Source of the DNA: Microcella alkalica
Lineage (GTDB): Bacteria; Actinomycetota; Actinomycetes; Actinomycetales; Microbacteriaceae
DNA length: 64,000 nucleotides
Assembly (NCBI RefSeq): GCF_014595885.1
Contig: NZ_JABUKC010000001.1
Location: 434,001-498,000 of the forward strand
Reading direction: 5' to 3'
Positions within the stretch are counted from its first letter, which is position 1; every line of letters starts with the position of its first letter. The notes under the pieces are model-generated. The model ran no database searches. It was given only the letters and a program-made list of their open reading frames with translations, and was not told the DNA's origin. This document shows positions 18,803-26,663 of this stretch, piece after piece. Both the position numbers and the translations under genes were made by a program.

Positions 18803-19844
18803 CCTCAGGCGTCGGGACGGGCGTCGTGGGCGCGGCCCCGCCCGCGACCTCGGTCGCCGCGTCACGCGCCGCGCGCCGCCGGCGCCGCGCCCGCAGCACG
18901 AGCAGCACGACGAGGGCGAGCAGCCCGAGCGGCAGCAGCCACGGCAGCAGCACGCCGAGGGCGACGAGTGCGCCGCCGAGGAAGGCGAGCAGGGCATCCC
19001 ACCCCGTGGCGAGGCCGGTCAGGAAGGAGTTGGGCTCGTCGACGGGCGCGACCTCCTGCGATCCGAGCGTGAGGGTGATCGTCGAGAGCGAGACCTGGTC
19101 GGCGTAATAGCGCTGCTGCGCCTCGAGGCTCTCCAGCTCGGCCTGGCGGTCGCTGATCGCCGATTCGAGGGCGAGCAGGTCGTCGAGGTCGGCGGCCTGC
19201 GACTGAAGCGCGAGCAGTCGCTCGACCGAGGCGCGCAGCGCCGAGATGCGCGCCTCGAGGTCGCGCACGGCGACGGTGACGTCGTCGGTCGAGAGCACGA
19301 GCTCCTCCGGCTCGCCGAGTGCCTCGAGGTCGTCGATGACGCCCGAGAGGCGTTCGCTGGGGATGCGCAGCTCGAGTACGGCGCCACCGCCGGGGAAGCT
19401 GCCGAGGTACTGCCCGTTCTCGTCGTAGATCGCCGGAGCCCCGCTGTCTCCGTCGCCGCTGGCGCGGCCCGACGCGGCGTATTCGCGACGCCCGTCGACG
19501 CGCCCGCCCGCGCGCTCGACGATGCGGGTCGCCTCGTCGGCCGCGGCGAGCGGCTCGTCGACGGTCACGTAGAGGCTGCCGGTGACGATGCGCTCGCGGT
19601 CGCCGCCCTGCTCGCCGAGGTCGCCGTCGCCTCCGCTTCCGCCGCCCTCGCCGTCGGGCGCGCCTGGGTCGACGACGCTCGGCGCCTCGCCGCCGCCCGT
19701 GAACCAGCCGGAGTCGGTCGACTCGTTTCGCGCAGCGCCGCACCCGGCGAGCAGCGGCGCGGCCACGAGAAGGCCGACGACGAGCGCGAGGGCCGCCCGC
19801 GTCGGTCGCGCGGGGCGGTGCGGGGCGGGGCTTCGGCGCCTCAT
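18792..19844 (-). CDS. DUF4349 lipoprotein
   Basis: A 350-residue protein. The N-terminal signal ends in a lipobox (LLAGCG), so Cys about 34 should be lipidated. A Gly-rich linker is followed by the DUF4349 domain (SLYVTVDEPLAAADEATRIVERAGGRVD ... LELRIPSERLSGVIDDLEALG). Next come a coiled coil (about 205-255, heptads rich in Leu/Ala/Glu) and a C-terminal membrane helix before an Arg-rich end. This is the usual layout of these envelope proteins of unknown function. TACCGT seven bases before the ATG supports the start. The 3' end overlaps the AAA+ gene by 11 bases. Confidence 0.88.
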   Translation of the reverse strand: MRRRSPAPHRPARPTRAALALVVGLLVAAPLLAGCGAARNESTDSGWFTGGGEAPSVVDPGAPDGEGGGSGGDGDLGEQGGDRERIVTGSLYVTVDEPLAAADEATRIVERAGGRVDGRREYAASGRASGDGDSGAPAIYDENGQYLGSFPGGGAVLELRIPSERLSGVIDDLEALGEPEELVLSTDDVTVAVRDLEARISALRASVERLLALQSQAADLDDLLALESAISDRQAELESLEAQQRYYADQVSLSTITLTLGSQEVAPVDEPNSFLTGLATGWDALLAFLGGALVALGVLLPWLLPLGLLALVVLLVLRARRRRRAARDAATEVAGGAAPTTPVPTPEVSR

Positions 19845-20148
19845 GGGGCTCACGGTAGACCCGGGCGAACGAGCCTCACCAGGCTCGAGCGCACGGTGCA
19901 ATGCGATCGTGACCTGGGCATCCGCCGACAGGGCTCTGAGCGTCGACCTCGAAGCCCGCGGCCGTGCGGGAGGGCGGGCTACTGTCGCCACCACAGACCA
20001 GCGCGCTCAGGGGTGGACGCGAGGGTCGAGGGGGCCGAGCGATCGGCCCCCTCGCTGTTTCTGCGGCAGGCCCCACGGCGTCGGCCGGGCGGCCAGCGCA
20101 TGCGAGCAGCGGTCGTCGAGCATCCGTCGCCCTGCCTAGGCTGATGGC
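19845..20148. other. 304-base intergenic region between divergent genes
   Basis: It holds the upstream TACCGT signal of the DUF4349 gene, the TAGGCT signal of the aldo/keto reductase, and between them a strong plus-strand terminator hairpin (20027-20054) with no gene ending before it. No reading frame is convincing. The 19860-20055 stretch could encode a small RNA or an attenuated leader. Confidence 0.5.
20027..20060 (+). terminator. Strong intrinsic terminator hairpin without an upstream gene
   Basis: A perfect 12-bp stem (CGAGGGGGCCGA at 20027-20038, its complement at 20043-20054) with loop GCGA is followed by CTGTTTC. The T-rich side lies on the plus strand, yet the nearest plus-strand gene stops at 18802, about 1.2 kb upstream. 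Confidence 0.6.
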
Positions 20149-21135
20149 ATGCGTACGTCGATCCTGGGTCGCACCGGTGCGACCGTCTCCTCCCTCGGTC
20201 TCGGAACCTGGCAGCTCGGTGCCGACTGGGGTGACGTAAGCGAGACGGATGCCCGGGCCGTGCTCGACGCCGCCACCGAGAGCGGCGTCACGATCTTCGA
20301 CACCGCCGATGTGTACGGCGACGGTCGCAGCGAGCAGCTCATCGGTCGCTACCTGCGCGACCGCCCCGAGCTCGACGTGTTCGTCGCCACGAAGATGGGC
20401 CGACGCCTGCCGCAGAAGCCCGAGAACTACAGCGCCGAGAACTTCGAGGCGTGGACCACCCGCAGCCTGCAGAACCTCGGCGTCGACACCCTCGACCTCG
20501 TGCAGCTGCACTGCCCGCCGACCGCCGTGTACGGCATCGACCGCGTCTTCGACGACCTCGACGCGCTCGTCGAGCGGGGGCGGATGCGGCACTACGGCGT
20601 GAGCGTCGAGCGCGTCGACGAGGCCCTCGCCGCGATCGCGCGGCCGAACGTGGCGAGCGTGCAGATCATCGTCAACGCGTTCCGGCTCAAGCCGCTCGAC
20701 GAGGTGCTGCCCGCCGCGCAGGCTGCCGGCGTCGGCATCATCGCGCGCGTGCCGCTCGCCTCGGGCCTGCTGAGCGGTCGGTACACGCGCGAGACGACCT
20801 TCGCCGAGAACGACCACCGCACCTACAACCGGCACGGCGAGGCCTTCGACGTGGGCGAGACCTTCTCGGGCGTCGACTACGAGGCCGGCGTCGAGGCCGC
20901 GCAGCGCTTCGCCGCCCTCGCCGAGGCGCACGGGCTCGCGCCGTCGACGGCGGCGCTCGCGTGGCTCGCGCAGCTGCCCGGCGTCTCGACCGTCATCCCG
21001 GGCGCGCGCAGCCCCGAGCAGGCGCGCGCGAACGCCGCAGCCGGTGAGGTCGCCGACCTGCCGGCGAGCTTCCACGAGGGCGTCGTGGCGATCTACGACG
21101 AGTTCTTCCGCGCCGCCATCCACGAGCGCTGGTGA
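20149..21135 (+). CDS. Aldo/keto reductase
   Basis: A 328-residue AKR of the YajO/YghZ-like general group. The catalytic tetrad is visible as Asp and Tyr in DTADVYGDG (about 46-54), Lys in FVATKMG (near 80) and His in LVQLHCPP (near 121). The C-terminal cofactor part [19 protein letters not shown] fits NADPH binding. TAGGCT six bases before the ATG at 20149 marks a leaderless start. It overlaps the following MFS gene by GTGA. The substrate is unknown. The coupling with an MFS exporter and a siderophore-interacting protein may be accidental. Confidence 0.9.
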   Translation: MRTSILGRTGATVSSLGLGTWQLGADWGDVSETDARAVLDAATESGVTIFDTADVYGDGRSEQLIGRYLRDRPELDVFVATKMGRRLPQKPENYSAENFEAWTTRSLQNLGVDTLDLVQLHCPPTAVYGIDRVFDDLDALVERGRMRHYGVSVERVDEALAAIARPNVASVQIIVNAFRLKPLDEVLPAAQAAGVGIIARVPLASGLLSGRYTRETTFAENDHRTYNRHGEAFDVGETFSGVDYEAGVEAAQRFAALAEAHGLAPSTAALAWLAQLPGVSTVIPGARSPEQARANAAAGEVADLPASFHEGVVAIYDEFFRAAIHERW

Positions 21136-22481
21136 GCGGCGCCGCCGCGCCGGGCGCGGCCGGCACGGGCGGGGCTGGCGCGCGCCGCGGCCTCGGCCGC
21201 ACCTTCGGCACCGTCTTCACCGCGAACCTCGCCTCGAGCCTCGGCGACGGCATCGCCCGCACGGTCTCGCCGCTGCTGGCGGCGCGGCTCACCGACGACG
21301 CCGTGCTCATCGCCGGCATTGCGGCCGTCGCGATGCTGCCGTGGCTGTTCTTCGCGCTGCCGGCGGGCATCCTCGTCGATCGCATGGATCGGCGGCAGGC
21401 GCTCGCCCTCGCGGCCGGCGTGCGCACCGCCCTCGCCGTGGGGCTGGTCGTGCTCGTCGCGACCGACGCGCTCACGATCTGGTGGCTCTACCTCGTGATC
21501 TTCGTCTACGGCGCGTGCGAGACCCTCTACGACGGCGCGATCAGGGCCGTCGTGCCGAGCATCGTGCCGAAGTCGCGGCTGCCGCGCGCCAACGCCCGCA
21601 TCGAGGGCGCGGAGCTCGTGGTGCAGAACTTCGCCGCCGCGCCGCTCACCTCGGTGCTCTTCGCCGTCGCCGTGCTCATCCCGGTCGGCGGGCTCGTCGG
21701 CGCGTTCGGGCTCGCGGCGCTGCTCGCGGCGTTCCTGCCGGCGGCCGCGTCGGGGCGGCAGTTCCACGCACCCGAGGGCGAGCCGCGCGAGCCCTTCCGT
21801 CGCCAGCTGGCCGACGGCTGGCGCTTCATCATCGGCAACCGGATGCTCCGCACGCTGTGGTTCTTCTCCATCGGCACGGCCATCCTGTTCTCGGCGGCCT
21901 CGGCGACGCTCGTGCTGTTCGTGCTCGACGAGCTCGCCGTGCCGGAGGCCGCCTTCGGTGCCTTCCTGCTCTCCGGCGCCATCGGCGGGCTGCTCGGCTC
22001 GGTCGTCGCCGCGCGCCTGCAGGCGAGGTTCGGCCTCGGCCGGGTGATGGCGGCGGCGAACCTCGTGTGCGGCGTGACGACGGTGCTCATCGGGGTCTGG
22101 GCGCAGCCGATCTGGGCGGTCGTGATGTTCGCGCTCGGCTCGGGCGCCGTCACGATCTGGAACATTCTGATGATGTCGTTCCGTCAGGCGATCATCCCGG
22201 GCCGACTGCTCGGCCGCGTGCACGGCACGTGGCGCACGCTGCTGTGGGGCTCGATGCCGCTCGGGTCGCTGCTCGGCGGCGGCCTGGCCCTGTTCGGCCT
22301 CAGCGTGCCGTGGCTCGTCGGCGGTGCCGGCCTCACGGTGCTCGCCCTCGTGTTCTACAGATTCCTGACGACGCTGCCCGACCCGGAGACGATCGACAAC
22401 GGCGACGAGCCGCCCGCCGAGACCGGCGCGGTGAGCACGCTGCCACCGGGGGAGCCGCCGGGGGTGCCGGCCGTCGACTGA
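21132..22481 (+). CDS. MFS transporter, EntS-like
   Basis: A 449-residue major facilitator protein with about 12 hydrophobic helices. The loop between helices 2 and 3 has [15 protein letters not shown], the MFS signature of the EntS/MefA-like exporter group. The N-terminal 25 residues are Gly/Ala-rich and the C-terminal 40 are acidic and Pro-rich, both likely cytoplasmic. The GTG start lies inside the stop of the aldo/keto reductase. The next gene encodes a siderophore-interacting protein, so a role in siderophore export is possible, but no siderophore synthesis genes are nearby. Drug efflux is the alternative. Confidence 0.85.
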   Translation: MSGAAAPGAAGTGGAGARRGLGRTFGTVFTANLASSLGDGIARTVSPLLAARLTDDAVLIAGIAAVAMLPWLFFALPAGILVDRMDRRQALALAAGVRTALAVGLVVLVATDALTIWWLYLVIFVYGACETLYDGAIRAVVPSIVPKSRLPRANARIEGAELVVQNFAAAPLTSVLFAVAVLIPVGGLVGAFGLAALLAAFLPAAASGRQFHAPEGEPREPFRRQLADGWRFIIGNRMLRTLWFFSIGTAILFSAASATLVLFVLDELAVPEAAFGAFLLSGAIGGLLGSVVAARLQARFGLGRVMAAANLVCGVTTVLIGVWAQPIWAVVMFALGSGAVTIWNILMMSFRQAIIPGRLLGRVHGTWRTLLWGSMPLGSLLGGGLALFGLSVPWLVGGAGLTVLALVFYRFLTTLPDPETIDNGDEPPAETGAVSTLPPGEPPGVPAVD

Positions 22482-22552
22482 GCGCGGCGGTGGCGTGGCG
22501 GTGCCGTGGCACCGTGGCGTCGCCGCGTCGCGAGCGGTGCCAGCATGGGAGG

Positions 22553-23362
22553 GTGCCCTTCGACCTGACCCGTCACCCCTTCCCGCCCCGGTTCCGCAGC
22601 CTGCGCCTCGCCGCCCGCACCGAGCTCGTGCCCGGCTTCGTGCGCGTGCGCCTGCAGGCCGACGGCCCCCTCGACGGCTTCACCTCGCCGGGCGCGGGCG
22701 ACCACCTGCGGGTCTTCGTGCCTGAGGCCCCCGCGTGGGCGAGCGTCGCGGTCGACGAGGCCGGGCATCCGACCGGGGAGTCGCGTACCGAGACGATCGT
22801 CGCGTTCGACGCGGAGGCGGGCTGGGTCGATCTCGACATCCTCGTGCACCCGGCCGACGACGCCGGCGACGCGGGGCGCATCGGTCCGTGGGCCGCGAGC
22901 GCCCCGCTCGGGTCGCCCGTCGTGCTGGCCGACCCGAAGGGCTCGGTCGTGCTCACCGGCACCCCGGCCGCGTTCGTCATCGTCGGCGACGCCTCGGCGA
23001 TCCCCGCGATCCGTCGCTATCTGCGGATGCTCGCCGCGAGCCCCCGCGGACTCGTGGTGCTCGAGACCGCGTTCGACCCCGCGTCGCTCGACCTCGACCT
23101 GGGCCCGGGCATCGAGCTGCGCGTGCAAGCACCCGACCCCGCGCATCCGTCGTCGTCGCTCGTCGCCGAGCTCGCATCCCTCGCAGCGGAGCAGCCGCCC
23201 GCCGGCGCCGACCCCGCCCGCCCCGACCTCGGGCCCGACGTCTTCGTCTTCGCGTGCGCCGAGCAGTCGGTCGTCGCACCGGCGCGGGCGCTGCTCGCCG
23301 CGTGGGGCATCGCCCCCGAGCGCGCCGTCGCGAAGGGCTACTGGAAGCGCCGCGCGGCCTAG
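22553..23362 (+). CDS. Siderophore-interacting protein (FAD-dependent ferric reductase family)
   Basis: A 269-residue SIP/ViuB-family flavoprotein. GDHLRVFVPE (about 44-53) is the FAD-binding part. LVHPADDAGDAGRIGPWAASAPLGSPVVLADPKGS matches the family's H...GP.S.WA...G....V pattern. FVIVGDASAIPAI and KGYWKRRAA at the C-terminus are hallmarks. These enzymes reduce ferric siderophores in the cytoplasm. The GTG at 22553 directly follows GGGAGG with no spacer, which is poor for a ribosome site, but CAGCAT stands six bases upstream, so leaderless initiation is more likely. It follows the MFS gene by 71 bases. Confidence 0.9.
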   Translation: MPFDLTRHPFPPRFRSLRLAARTELVPGFVRVRLQADGPLDGFTSPGAGDHLRVFVPEAPAWASVAVDEAGHPTGESRTETIVAFDAEAGWVDLDILVHPADDAGDAGRIGPWAASAPLGSPVVLADPKGSVVLTGTPAAFVIVGDASAIPAIRRYLRMLAASPRGLVVLETAFDPASLDLDLGPGIELRVQAPDPAHPSSSLVAELASLAAEQPPAGADPARPDLGPDVFVFACAEQSVVAPARALLAAWGIAPERAVAKGYWKRRAA

Positions 23363-23400
23363 CCCGCGCGCGCCGCTCGCCGCGCGCGCCGAGCCAAGCC

Positions 23401-23472
23401 CGCACCCACTGCGGTTCGCGGCACACCGCACGCCCTGTTCCGTGGTGTGTGCCGCGAACGGTGGTGTGTGCG
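23401..23472. repeat. 72-bp dispersed palindromic element, copy 1
   Basis: An imperfect inverted repeat with arms at 23401-23426 and 23445-23472. The core GTTCGCGGCACAC (23414-23426) is perfectly matched by 23447-23459. It is the same length as the element at 39782-39853, with clear sequence similarity (CACTGCGGTTC[GA]CGGCA). It sits between the stops of two convergent genes and could also act as a terminator. Confidence 0.7.
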
Positions 23473-23487
23473 ACGCGGCGCCCCGCC

Positions 23488-24336
23488 TCAGTCGAGGTCG
23501 TCGGGGTGCTTCCCGGTGCGCTCGCCCGTCTCGAGCTCGTCGATCGCCGCGAGGTCGTCGGCGTCGAGCGCGAAGTCGAACAGCGCCGCGTTCTCCTCCA
23601 CCCGCGCGAGCGACGTCGACTTCGGAATCACGACGAGCCCCTGCTGCACGTGCCACCGCAGCACGATCTGCGCGGGCGTGCGGCCGTGCTTCTGCGCGAT
23701 GGCCGCGAGCACTGAGGCGTCGCGCGAGCCCGGCTCGAGCATCCGGCCGCGGGCGAGGGGGCTCCAGCTCTCGGTGACGATGCCGTGCTCGGCGTCGAAG
23801 GCCCGCACCGCGCGCTGCGGCAGGTGCGGGTGCAGCTCGACCTGGTTGACGACGGGCACGACCCCGGTCTCGTCGATGAGCCGCTGCACGTGGTGCGGCT
23901 CGAAGTTGCTGACGCCGATCGAGCGCACGCGCCCCTCGTCGCGCAGCGCGATCATGGCGCGCCACGCGTCGACGAAGCGGTTCTGCCGCGGCGCCGGCCA
24001 GTGGATGAGGTACAGGTCGAGCACGTCGAGCCCGAGCTCGCGCATCGTGTCGTCGAAGGCGCGGCGCGTCTCGTCGAGGCCGTGCGCGTCGTTCCACACC
24101 TTGCTCGTGACGAGCACCTCGTCGCGCGGCAGCCCGCTGCGCCGCAGGCCCTCGCCGACCTCGCGCTCGTTGCGGTACAGCGCGGCCGTGTCGACGTGCC
24201 GGTAGCCGAGCCGCAGGGCGCCGTCGACGAGGTCGACGGTCTGCGCGGCGGGCACCTTGTACACGCCGAGTCCCAGCTGGGGGATGCTCGTGCCGTCGTG
24301 CAGCGGAATGCGGGGGCCGATCGCGCCAGAGCTCAT
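23488..24336 (-). CDS. Aldo/keto reductase (2,5-diketo-D-gluconate reductase-like)
   Basis: A 282-residue AKR of the short, 2,5-DKG reductase-like group. The tetrad is in VDTAALYRNE (Asp, Tyr; about 48-57), TSKVWN (Lys) and YLIHWPAP (His, about 109-116). SIGVSNFEPHHVQRL and the C-terminal VVIPKSTSLARVEENAALFDF are standard NADPH-site motifs. The ATG at 24336 has GATACT six bases upstream. It is a paralogue of the gene at 38894, and both carry a copy of the same 72-bp palindrome just after the stop codon. The physiological substrate is unknown. Confidence 0.92.
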   Translation of the reverse strand: MSSGAIGPRIPLHDGTSIPQLGLGVYKVPAAQTVDLVDGALRLGYRHVDTAALYRNEREVGEGLRRSGLPRDEVLVTSKVWNDAHGLDETRRAFDDTMRELGLDVLDLYLIHWPAPRQNRFVDAWRAMIALRDEGRVRSIGVSNFEPHHVQRLIDETGVVPVVNQVELHPHLPQRAVRAFDAEHGIVTESWSPLARGRMLEPGSRDASVLAAIAQKHGRTPAQIVLRWHVQQGLVVIPKSTSLARVEENAALFDFALDADDLAAIDELETGERTGKHPDDLD

Positions 24337-24426
24337 CGCTCCAGTATCTCGACATCGCCGGTGGGCCCGGTGGCAGTTCCCTCCACGCCCGGAATGTCCC
24401 CAGCATCCATGCGGTTGCATCGACTC

Positions 24427-25014
24427 ATGACGCGAATCATGATCATCGTCGGCAGCACGCGCCCCGGCCGGGTCGGCCTCTCGGTCGCCGAGTGGGTGCG
24501 CGATCGCATGCACGAGACCCTGGAGCAGGACGCGACCGCGGAGGCGCCCGCCGCATCCCTCGACTTCGTCGACCTCGCCGAGCTCAACCTGCCGCTGCTC
24601 GACGAGCCGCATCACCCCGCCAAGAAGCAGTACACGAAGCCGCACACGGTCGCGTGGAGCGAGCGCGTCTCCGCCGCCGACGCCGTCGTGCTCGTGTCGC
24701 CGGAGTACAACCACTCGTATGCGCCGTCGCTGAAGAACGCCATCGACTTCCTCTTTACCGAGTGGGCGCACAAGCCCGTCGGCATCGTCAGCTACGGCGG
24801 CGGCTCGTCGGGCACGCGCGGCGCCGCTGCGCTCGCCCCGGTGCTCGGCAGCGTCGGCATGGTGAAGGTCGCTGCGAACCCGGAGATCGGCATGATTGGC
24901 TCGAAGATGGTCGACGGCGTCTTCCAGGGCGACGAGAAGCTCGCCGGCACGGTCGCGGCGATGACGCGCATGCTCGTGCAGACCGCGGAGGCGCTGCGTC
25001 CGCTGCGCGGCTGA
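24427..25014 (+). CDS. NADPH-dependent FMN reductase family protein
   Basis: A 195-residue flavodoxin-fold reductase. The FMN-phosphate loop GSTRPGRVG (about 9-17) and the PEYNHSYAPSLKNAIDFLFTEW segment (about 97-118) are characteristic of the family that includes azoreductases, chromate reductases and SsuE-type FMN reductases. GIVSYGGGSSGTRGAAAL contributes to cofactor binding. The ATG at 24427 fits the family start; TTGCAT lies six bases upstream. It is divergent from the aldo/keto reductase with 90 bases between starts and ends at a strong hairpin. The electron acceptor is unknown. Confidence 0.9.
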   Translation: MTRIMIIVGSTRPGRVGLSVAEWVRDRMHETLEQDATAEAPAASLDFVDLAELNLPLLDEPHHPAKKQYTKPHTVAWSERVSAADAVVLVSPEYNHSYAPSLKNAIDFLFTEWAHKPVGIVSYGGGSSGTRGAAALAPVLGSVGMVKVAANPEIGMIGSKMVDGVFQGDEKLAGTVAAMTRMLVQTAEALRPLRG

Positions 25015-25020
25015 CCACGA

Positions 25021-25062
25021 CGGATGCCCGGGGCGCGTCGCCGACGCCGCCCCGGGCATCCG
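25021..25062. terminator. Bidirectional terminator between FMN reductase and MFS genes
   Basis: A perfect 15-bp stem (CGGATGCCCGGGGCG at 25021-25035, complement at 25048-25062) with a 12-base loop lies seven bases after the FMN reductase stop and 50 bases past the stop of the convergent MFS gene. No T tract follows, as is common in actinobacteria. Confidence 0.65.
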
Positions 25063-25112
25063 CGTGATCGGCCCGCGATCGCGGCGCACGCTCGCGCGCG
25101 GCACCGCACCCC

Positions 25113-26321
25113 TCAGCTCACGGGCAGACGCACCGGCTCGGTGTCGGGCAGCGGGCTCGCGTCGCGGCCGCGCAGGTCGGGGTGCGCGCGCTTGAAGGCG
25201 ACGGCGATGAGCGTGCCGGCGAGGGCGAAGCCGGCGCCCGCTGCGAAGCCGCCGGTCGCGCCGAAGCCGTCGATGAGGAACCCGGCGACGGCCGAACCGA
25301 GCGCGGCGCCGATGAGCTGGCCCGTGCCGACCCAGCCGTACGCCTCCGCGGTGTCGCTGAACTTCACGCTCGCCGAGACGATCGCGAACATCACGGCCAG
25401 GGCGGGGGCGATGCCCGCGCCAGCGATGAGCAGCGTGATCGCGAGGCCCCAGAAGTCGAGGAAGAACATCGCCGCCGCACCGCCGACGAACACGACGGCC
25501 ATGCGCCGAGCGAGCGCCCAGGGCCCGATCGGCACGTGGCCGAAGGCGAGCCCGCCGATGAGCGAGCCGACGGCCCAGATGGCGAGCACGACGCCGGCCT
25601 CGGCGCCCTCCTCGCCGAAGTTCGCCACGACGCTCGCCTCGATCGCGGCGCACGAGGCGACGAGCAGGAACCCGACGACGGTCGACAGCAGCACGGGCGG
25701 GCGCTTGAGCACGACGCCGAAGGCGCGCTTCGAGCGGGGGATGCGCACCCGACCGAGCTCGGGCGAGGCAAGGAACCACAGGCCGCCGCCGACGAGGAAG
25801 GCGCCCGCGAGCACGATCGCCGCGATGGTCGAGACCTGCGTGGCGACGAAGGTCGTGATGACGGGGCCGGCGATCCAGATGATCTCCTGCGCGGAGGCGT
25901 CGACCGCGAACAGAGGCGTCAGCTGCTTCGAGGTGACCATCTTCGGGTAGATGGTGCGCACCGCCGGCTGGATTGGCGGGTAGGCGAGACCGCCGACGAG
26001 CCCCACGAGCATGTACGCCCACAGCGGCAGCGTCACGAAAGCGATCGTCGCCATGCTCGCGGCGCACACCGCCATCGTCAGGGCGATGACCGGGCGCATG
26101 CCCCACACGCCCATCCAGCGGCTCGTGAGCGGGCCGGCGACGGCCTGCCCGACACTCGTCGCGGCGAGCACGAGACCGGCGGCGCCGTAGGAGTCGAAGA
26201 CGCCCTCGATGTGCAGCAGGTAGGCGAGCGAGAGCATGCCGCTGGGGAACCGCGCGGTGAGCTGCGCGGCGATGATGCGGGCGACCCCCCGGGTTCTCAA
26301 CAGGTCGCCGTAGCCGCTCAC
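25113..26321 (-). CDS. MFS transporter
   Basis: A 402-residue major facilitator with about 12 hydrophobic helices. SRWMGVWGMRPVIAL between helices 2 and 3 is the MFS loop motif. The GTG at 26321 is chosen because TAGAGT lies eight bases upstream and because upstream in-frame residues are Arg/Pro-rich and not membrane-like. It is similar in type to hypothetical drug or sugar efflux MFS proteins of actinobacteria. No neighbouring regulator or enzyme suggests a substrate. It is divergent from the nrd operon with about 340 bases between starts. Confidence 0.85.
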   Translation of the reverse strand: MSGYGDLLRTRGVARIIAAQLTARFPSGMLSLAYLLHIEGVFDSYGAAGLVLAATSVGQAVAGPLTSRWMGVWGMRPVIALTMAVCAASMATIAFVTLPLWAYMLVGLVGGLAYPPIQPAVRTIYPKMVTSKQLTPLFAVDASAQEIIWIAGPVITTFVATQVSTIAAIVLAGAFLVGGGLWFLASPELGRVRIPRSKRAFGVVLKRPPVLLSTVVGFLLVASCAAIEASVVANFGEEGAEAGVVLAIWAVGSLIGGLAFGHVPIGPWALARRMAVVFVGGAAAMFFLDFWGLAITLLIAGAGIAPALAVMFAIVSASVKFSDTAEAYGWVGTGQLIGAALGSAVAGFLIDGFGATGGFAAGAGFALAGTLIAVAFKRAHPDLRGRDASPLPDTEPVRLPVS

Positions 26322-26448
26322 GAGAGCCCACTCTAGGGGAGGCCTCCGACGCCGCGCGAAGGGGCCGCGAGGGCCGGAATTCCGGGCCGCGGGCATCCGT
26401 CATCGGGGTGTCGGAGGTGGCCTGCAGACTGTGGAGAAGACCGCGAAC

Positions 26449-26468
26449 TTATACACAGCTGTGGATGA
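26449..26468. promoter_or_regulatory. DnaA boxes upstream of nrdE
   Basis: TTATACACA at 26449-26457 is a perfect TTATNCACA box. TGTGGATGA at 26460-26468 is an inverted copy with one mismatch to TGTGNATAA. DnaA is known to regulate nrd genes in E. coli, so a link of dNTP supply to replication initiation is plausible. Confidence 0.5.
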
Positions 26469-26473
26469 CACGC

Positions 26474-26521
26474 CCACTAGATGTGGTGGGTACTGAATGT
26501 CAGTGCCCCGATATATAGTGG
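26474..26521. promoter_or_regulatory. Pair of NrdR boxes overlapping the nrd promoter
   Basis: Compared with the NrdR consensus acaCwAtATaTwGtgt, CCACTAGATGTGGTGG (26474-26489) and CCCCGATATATAGTGG (26506-26521) match at the conserved positions. They are 32 bp apart start to start, three helical turns, as known for NrdR pairs. TATAGT inside the second box (26514-26519) is a likely -10, so NrdR bound here would block transcription. Confidence 0.8.
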
Positions 26522-26663
26522 CCAAGCCGCCGCACCGGAGCCACCGGAGACGACCCCCGAATGAGGGTCGCGGCCCTCCTGGGGGGCCTGGTACAGCGGC
26601 CAGGCAGCACAGCCATCGACCACCGCGAGCCGCGCCGATGAGGGCGCGAAGAGGAGAGAGCAC

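Larger units (their letters stand above)
26322..26663. other. 342-base regulatory region between MFS and nrdE
   Basis: It contains DnaA-like boxes (26449-26468), two NrdR boxes (26474-26489, 26506-26521), a -10-like TATAGT inside the second, and then a leader of about 140 bases with short hairpins (for example GCCTGG...CCAGGC near 26588-26608). No convincing ORF and no cobalamin-riboswitch motifs are seen. Confidence 0.6.

Noticed and set aside
20027-20054. rRNA- or 6C-RNA-type structure
   Set aside because: It is a single simple hairpin with a GCGA loop. The two C-rich loops of 6C RNA are absent.
26522-26663. Cobalamin riboswitch in the nrd leader
   Set aside because: The leader is about 140 bases and lacks the conserved B12-box motifs. 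Class I reductase does not need B12.
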